DNA of 64,000 nucleotides from Owenia fusiformis (Eukaryota > Annelida > Polychaeta > Sabellida > Oweniidae): contig CAIIXF020000005.1 of assembly GCA_903813345.2 (NCBI GenBank), positions 1,860,001 to 1,924,000 on the forward strand, written 5' to 3'. The notes beneath the pieces are model-generated. The model made no database searches. It saw only the letters and a list, made by a program, of their open reading frames with translations, and was not told the DNA's origin. A program made the position numbers and the translations under genes. This document shows, piece after piece, positions 61,501 through 64,000 of this stretch. Numbering within the stretch: the first letter of the stretch is position 1; the number at the start of each line of letters is the position of its first letter.

Positions 61501-63253
61501 AATGATTCAACATTGTAGAAATGATCCTCTACTTTATCACTAGCGATAGCTCTCCACTCAGACTCATCTCTGTCTCTCTTGGACTCACTGGGCAGGGCCA
61601 CCACATACATTTCTATACCTACAACATTGTGTTCTATTATTAATGTGTGTTCGAGTTATATGCTCAGTCAACCACATGTATGCTGGTCACAAAAAGCCCC
61701 ACCTTCCAATATATTTCTTGCATTTGGATTCCGATGATATTTGATTCATTGATCTTTCTATTGGTATTTCATGCTGTTGTAAGTGGAGGGAACATGTCAT
61801 ATATGATACATTCAATGATATACTTAATGATATGATAAGCTCAATGTACATATACTATAGCAGTACCTGCATCTTTGGTAAGCTGAGCCTGTGCTATTGT
61901 GTTCTTGCCAAAGCGTGGTGGGATTGTTATACCATCAGTAAGCACCAGACCGATGTTGGCAGCATTGGGTCTGTCTCCATTAGCTGCTGTAAAGTAATCA
62001 TTCCTGATCACCTCTAGTGCTGTGTGAGTGTGGGTCCTAAAAACATAAATCATGCAATTTCAAGGGTTATATTGCAGGAAAATAGAAATTTTGAAGTAAC
62101 AGAATTAATGGTAAAGAAATAACTGTTCCTGGTTTGAATGATAGAATGTTTGTTTCTGGGCGATTTGTTAAAATGAAATCCCTCTCTTGTCTTGTCTTTC
62201 TTGTTTATTCATCACTCATTCAACAATTATGAGTTTTGAAAAAATTTTGAACTAATTGAATATAAACTCACAGATCTAACTTAACTGTATTAACTTACCT
62301 GCATCCCAATGGTGTTGTGTTAATGTTTTCAGCCAGCTTTATAGCCTCGTCATTAGTCTTGGCATCATTGAGGTAGAACTGATGTTGAATGCCATCGTTA
62401 TAGGTCAGTACACCTAACTGGCTTTCTGTAGGTCCAGGGCCAATGTTGATGGTTCTTGCAAGGTCAATTATAAACTCTCTGGTCGTGTTCTTGTCTTCAT
62501 CTGTTATACTACACGAGGTATCTATGGCAATCACTATATCTATGCCACAGTCTGGAATCAAGGTTTGTTATGTTCATTCAGTTTGTTTATTGAGACAACA
62601 TTGACAGAATTTGTCATTATATTATTATAAGTAGAGTGTATTGTTATAATTTCTGATTATTGTACCATTCATGAATGTCACAAATAAATTATTTTAACAA
62701 TGAATTCAAACAAAAATATACTTATAAAACTTTGTAAATTTTTAATCGAGGCTGGGCAAAAAAATGTACATTTATAATGTTATCTTAATGTTTGTTACTG
62801 TATTAGTTAAGTTCATCTTTTGTACTCTTATACCCTATAAAGGGTGAATTGAGAAATCAATAAATAAAAAAAATAAAATAAAAAATAAAAACATTGATGT
62901 TAGTAAAAAAAATTATATGAAGAATTTCAGAAATCTTAAAAGTATGTTTGATTTATTGACGATTTTTTATGATAGAAAGAGAAAAGGGGTGTTTAATGTA
63001 TTTTAACAAATACGATATTTGGAGAAAATGTTTTTGAGTAACAACTTTTGTCCCAACTTGTAATTTGTTCAATCATTATATAAACGTGACAATTATATTG
63101 AAGTATATGAATTGATAAAGGGGACTGACAAAGTAATTACAAATATAGATTGATTAAAAATGGTTTACCTGTTTGTAGCTGACTGTATGTGTTTGCAGAG
63201 AACACGACTAACAGAAGTAGTGTGATTGGTCCTTTGTGGTCAGGTGACCCCAT
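52182..63253 (-). CDS. Secreted four-vWA, mucin-like, TSP1, chitin-binding protein (Pif/BMSP-like)
   Basis: Eleven minus-strand exons join in phase from ATG at 63253 to a stop at 52182: 63253-63169, 62551-62299, 62036-61867, 61618-61451, 61310-59841, 59616-58849, 55860-55093, 54910-54080, 53654-53448, 53142-52915, 52549-52182; total 5316 bases, 1771 residues. Order: signal peptide, vWA1 (29-225), Thr-rich repeat region (226-715), vWA2 (716-971), vWA3 (972-1227), vWA4 (1228-1504), TSP1 (1505-1573), chitin-binding-like module (1574-1649), a second one and a basic tail (1650-1771). Four vWA domains plus chitin binding is the plan of the mussel shell protein BMSP, and vWA plus peritrophin modules that of Pif; both act in the chitin-rich organic shell matrix. 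TSP1 and the long Thr-rich exon are additions. Shell or cuticle matrix function is inferred; no transmembrane segment was seen. Confidence 0.87.
52915..53142 (-). CDS. Chitin-binding (peritrophin-like) module exon
   Basis: The exon reads ICKNGIGNYADPTDCKSYYCC, then LSCRPYLLYRQDWKRC and YQARC. The C-x(n)-ADP-x-DC-x-x-YYxC pattern with a following aromatic segment is the ChtBD2/peritrophin-A signature. The spacing is somewhat long and an additional Cys is present, so chitin binding is likely but not certain. Confidence 0.8.
53448..53654 (-). CDS. Thrombospondin type-1 repeat exon
   Basis: The exon encodes NGGWGQWCGWSKCSSSCG, TGTSYRVRRCDSP, GGQYCRGPRKEVRQCHNTDCP: a canonical TSP1 module with the W-x-x-W-x-x-C core, WSKCSSSCG and the normal six cysteines. 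TSP1 modules bind glycosaminoglycans and matrix proteins. Confidence 0.92.
54080..54910 (-). CDS. vWA domain 4 with QPWRTT-repeat linker
   Basis: An 831-base exon beginning ACGVDITFSIDTSCSIPNNDK, more diverged than copies 2 and 3 but with the same core (ETQIAVQTFNEGAHHQFYLND, NIAIVLTDGLTFPG). The linker carries five to six copies of an eight-residue repeat around QPWRTT, then a Lys/Thr/Pro stretch, ending in phase 1 at GTAAGT. Confidence 0.92.
55093..55860 (-). CDS. vWA domain 3 with Thr-rich linker
   Basis: Also 768 bases and phase 1 at both ends. It differs from vWA2 at scattered residues (SIKDTDK for SIRDTDK, RRTASN for RRNEPN, linker PPVETTTE for APEETTTE). MIDAS residues are intact. The 2988-base intron between the two copies is almost entirely one transposable element. 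Confidence 0.92.
55947..58730. mobile_element. 2784-bp TIR element with about 300-bp inverted ends and TATCT target duplication
   Basis: Left end CACTGGGGGGTATCGTGATG, right end its exact complement; the arms stay about 90% alike for 250-300 bp. TATCT occurs directly outside both ends (55942-55946, 58731-58735). Each arm contains GATGCAACAACACC-type motifs five or more times, several as back-to-back pairs. The interior (about 56250-58430) has no transposase frame. It fills most of the intron between vWA exons 2 and 3. Confidence 0.9.
56925..57455. repeat. Two related hairpin modules inside the 2784-bp element
   Basis: Module 1 (about 56925-57110): ACAATTGTAGACCTCTCC and CGACTGTAAACC pair with GGTTTACAGTCTCGG and GAGGTCAACAATTGT. 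Module 2 (about 57298-57455): TTAACCTCTC, GGTCAACTGGCAAAA pair with TTTTGCCAGTTGACC and GAGAGGTCTACAATTG. The two modules share GTATACAATTTTGCC. Confidence 0.7.
58849..59616 (-). CDS. vWA domain 2 with Thr-rich linker
   Basis: A single 768-base phase-1 exon: ACGVDIVFSIDTSCSI (MIDAS DxSxS), GCKTHTFAAL, IILTDGLTFPG, VEVFVVAVPNKKDK, DICPD, then a Thr/Pro linker ending PPMLPKG. The length equals that of the next exon and the proteins are nearly identical, so this is a recent tandem duplicate. Confidence 0.92.
59841..61310 (-). CDS. Thr/Pro-rich mucin-like exon with 12-residue repeats
   Basis: One 1470-base exon encodes about 490 residues, mostly TEPMTTEPTTTK and variants (TAPTTTK, TKPTTTR, TVEPTTT). 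The underlying DNA is a 36-bp minisatellite. Such Thr-rich stretches are typically O-glycosylated, extended spacers. The repeat leaves the opposite strand open too, producing a long but spurious antisense frame. Confidence 0.9.
59900..61250 (-). repeat. Coding minisatellite, 36-bp unit
   Basis: About 35 copies of a unit containing GTCATGGGTTCAGT (plus strand) within the Thr-rich exon. Single-base variants differ in lockstep across groups of units, indicating repeated unequal exchange. Confidence 0.93.
61451..62551 (-). CDS. vWA domain 1 (three exons)
   Basis: Exons 62551-62299, 62036-61867 and 61618-61451 encode one vWA domain split by two introns, unlike the three other copies, which are single exons. 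The MIDAS residues are intact: DTSCS (DxSxS), the Thr in the GCRTHTHTAL segment, and the Asp in LVLTDG. This looks like the ancestral, intron-containing copy. Confidence 0.9.
62552..63168. other. Intron 1 of the vWA gene, nothing recognised
   Basis: AT-rich, includes an AATAAAT/AAATAAA tract near 62860-62890. Confidence 0.5.
63169..63253 (-). CDS. Signal-peptide exon of the vWA gene
   Basis: ATG at 63253-63251 begins MGSPDHKGPITLLLLVVFSA, a polar start then a Leu/Val core and small residues before TYSQLQT. The exon ends in phase 1 at GTAAAC, and the next exon begins with the Asp of DCGIDIVIAID. Confidence 0.85.
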
Positions 63254-64000
63254 AATGTCCTGAAATAGTTTACAAATATAACAAATATTTTTGTGCAATC
63301 ACTCATGAAAAGATTGTCATGTTTGTAGATTATTTTGACTCATAAACATTGTTTTCAAATAAATATAAATACAATCTTTTTATTTTTTATTTATTAATTT
63401 TTTCAATTAAAAAATCCAACAAGTCAATTCATAATAGCAGAAAATAACAGTTTATAAATGTGTCATTTTTCATATTTGCCTCAAAACAAATATTTAACAT
63501 GAAAATCAGACATTGGAAGTCGGAAGACTAATCAGATTTTGATGTACAATTTTGAGTTGTGACCAGACCATTAGCATCATATGTACGTGCCTTTTAGCCC
63601 TAAACACCAGTTAAACTCAAATAAGCACTTTATCTATGATAATGTGTAGGTGTGCAAAAAACTGGTTTTGTTGACAAATTGGTCTATTTAACAGGTGACA
63701 AATTAGATGATTTTCACCATAAACATTTTGATTTTCTGTTTTATATCAATTCACAATACACACATACAGTAGACCTAAACAGAATAAACTAAAATCTACT
63801 GAAAATATTCAATAAATCAATTTATGATAGAAAAATTAGTAGATTATAAATATGTCATTTTGATCATATTAATATACATGTACTGGCTAAGCACTTTTTA
63901 TCAAATATCATTTAAAAACAAGTATTCCTGTTCCTAAAAAAATATTGAAGGTTCCAGTTAGTTAAACATCTTTATATCCATTCAAATTTGAATGATAAAA
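63254..64000. other. Upstream region of the vWA gene
   Basis: No gene seen. The promoter or a 5' non-coding exon should lie here; no clear TATA box could be assigned. Confidence 0.45.

Overview
The window is intron-rich, AT-rich animal nuclear DNA with GT-AG introns, metazoan extracellular domain shuffling and a heavy load of non-coding repeats. A von Willebrand A / chitin-binding gene resembling molluscan shell-matrix proteins (Pif/BMSP type), together with repeats carrying GTCCGTCC tracts and ATGGCGGCCAT motifs, suggests a mollusc, most likely a bivalve; another lophotrochozoan is possible. All gene models below were built by reading splice sites and checking phase by hand; no transcript or database search was available.

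Layout. (1) 408-4300, minus: 5' two-thirds of FBH1 (FBXO18), the F-box DNA helicase, running off the left edge just as it enters the Walker A motif. (2) 4452-16742, plus: complete seven-exon ANKRD16, head-to-head with FBH1 across about 150 bp; the same divergent pair exists in human. (3) 19075 to at least 47781, plus: a large secreted multidomain gene (signal peptide, MAM, C-type lectin, EGF, PAN/apple, then fifteen EB/EGF-like cysteine modules each on its own symmetrical phase-1 exon); its 3' end is not securely found. (4) 24417-26399, minus: an intronless TRIM-NHL gene inside an intron of gene 3. (5) 52182-63253, minus: a complete eleven-exon gene for a predicted secreted 1771-residue protein with four vWA domains, a 490-residue Thr-rich mucin-like exon, TSP1 and two chitin-binding-like modules and a basic Ser/His/Arg tail.

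The most unusual structure is in gene 3. At least seven of its exon edges have been amplified in tandem together with their splice site (2 to 12 copies each, units of about 55 to 147 bp). In the six arrays I translated, using any copy except the one in the complete exon runs into an in-frame stop. This looks like repeated exon-edge duplication that either is silent or creates poison-exon potential.

Mobile and repeat content is high: TIR elements with recognisable target duplications (a 832-bp near-complete palindrome, a 2784-bp element with about 300-bp TIRs inside a duplicated-exon intron, a mariner-type element carrying a nested MITE), a 5'-truncated LINE, three identical 720-bp tandem copies, several minisatellites, and a group of elements that begin with a short hairpin whose arm is repeated at their far end.
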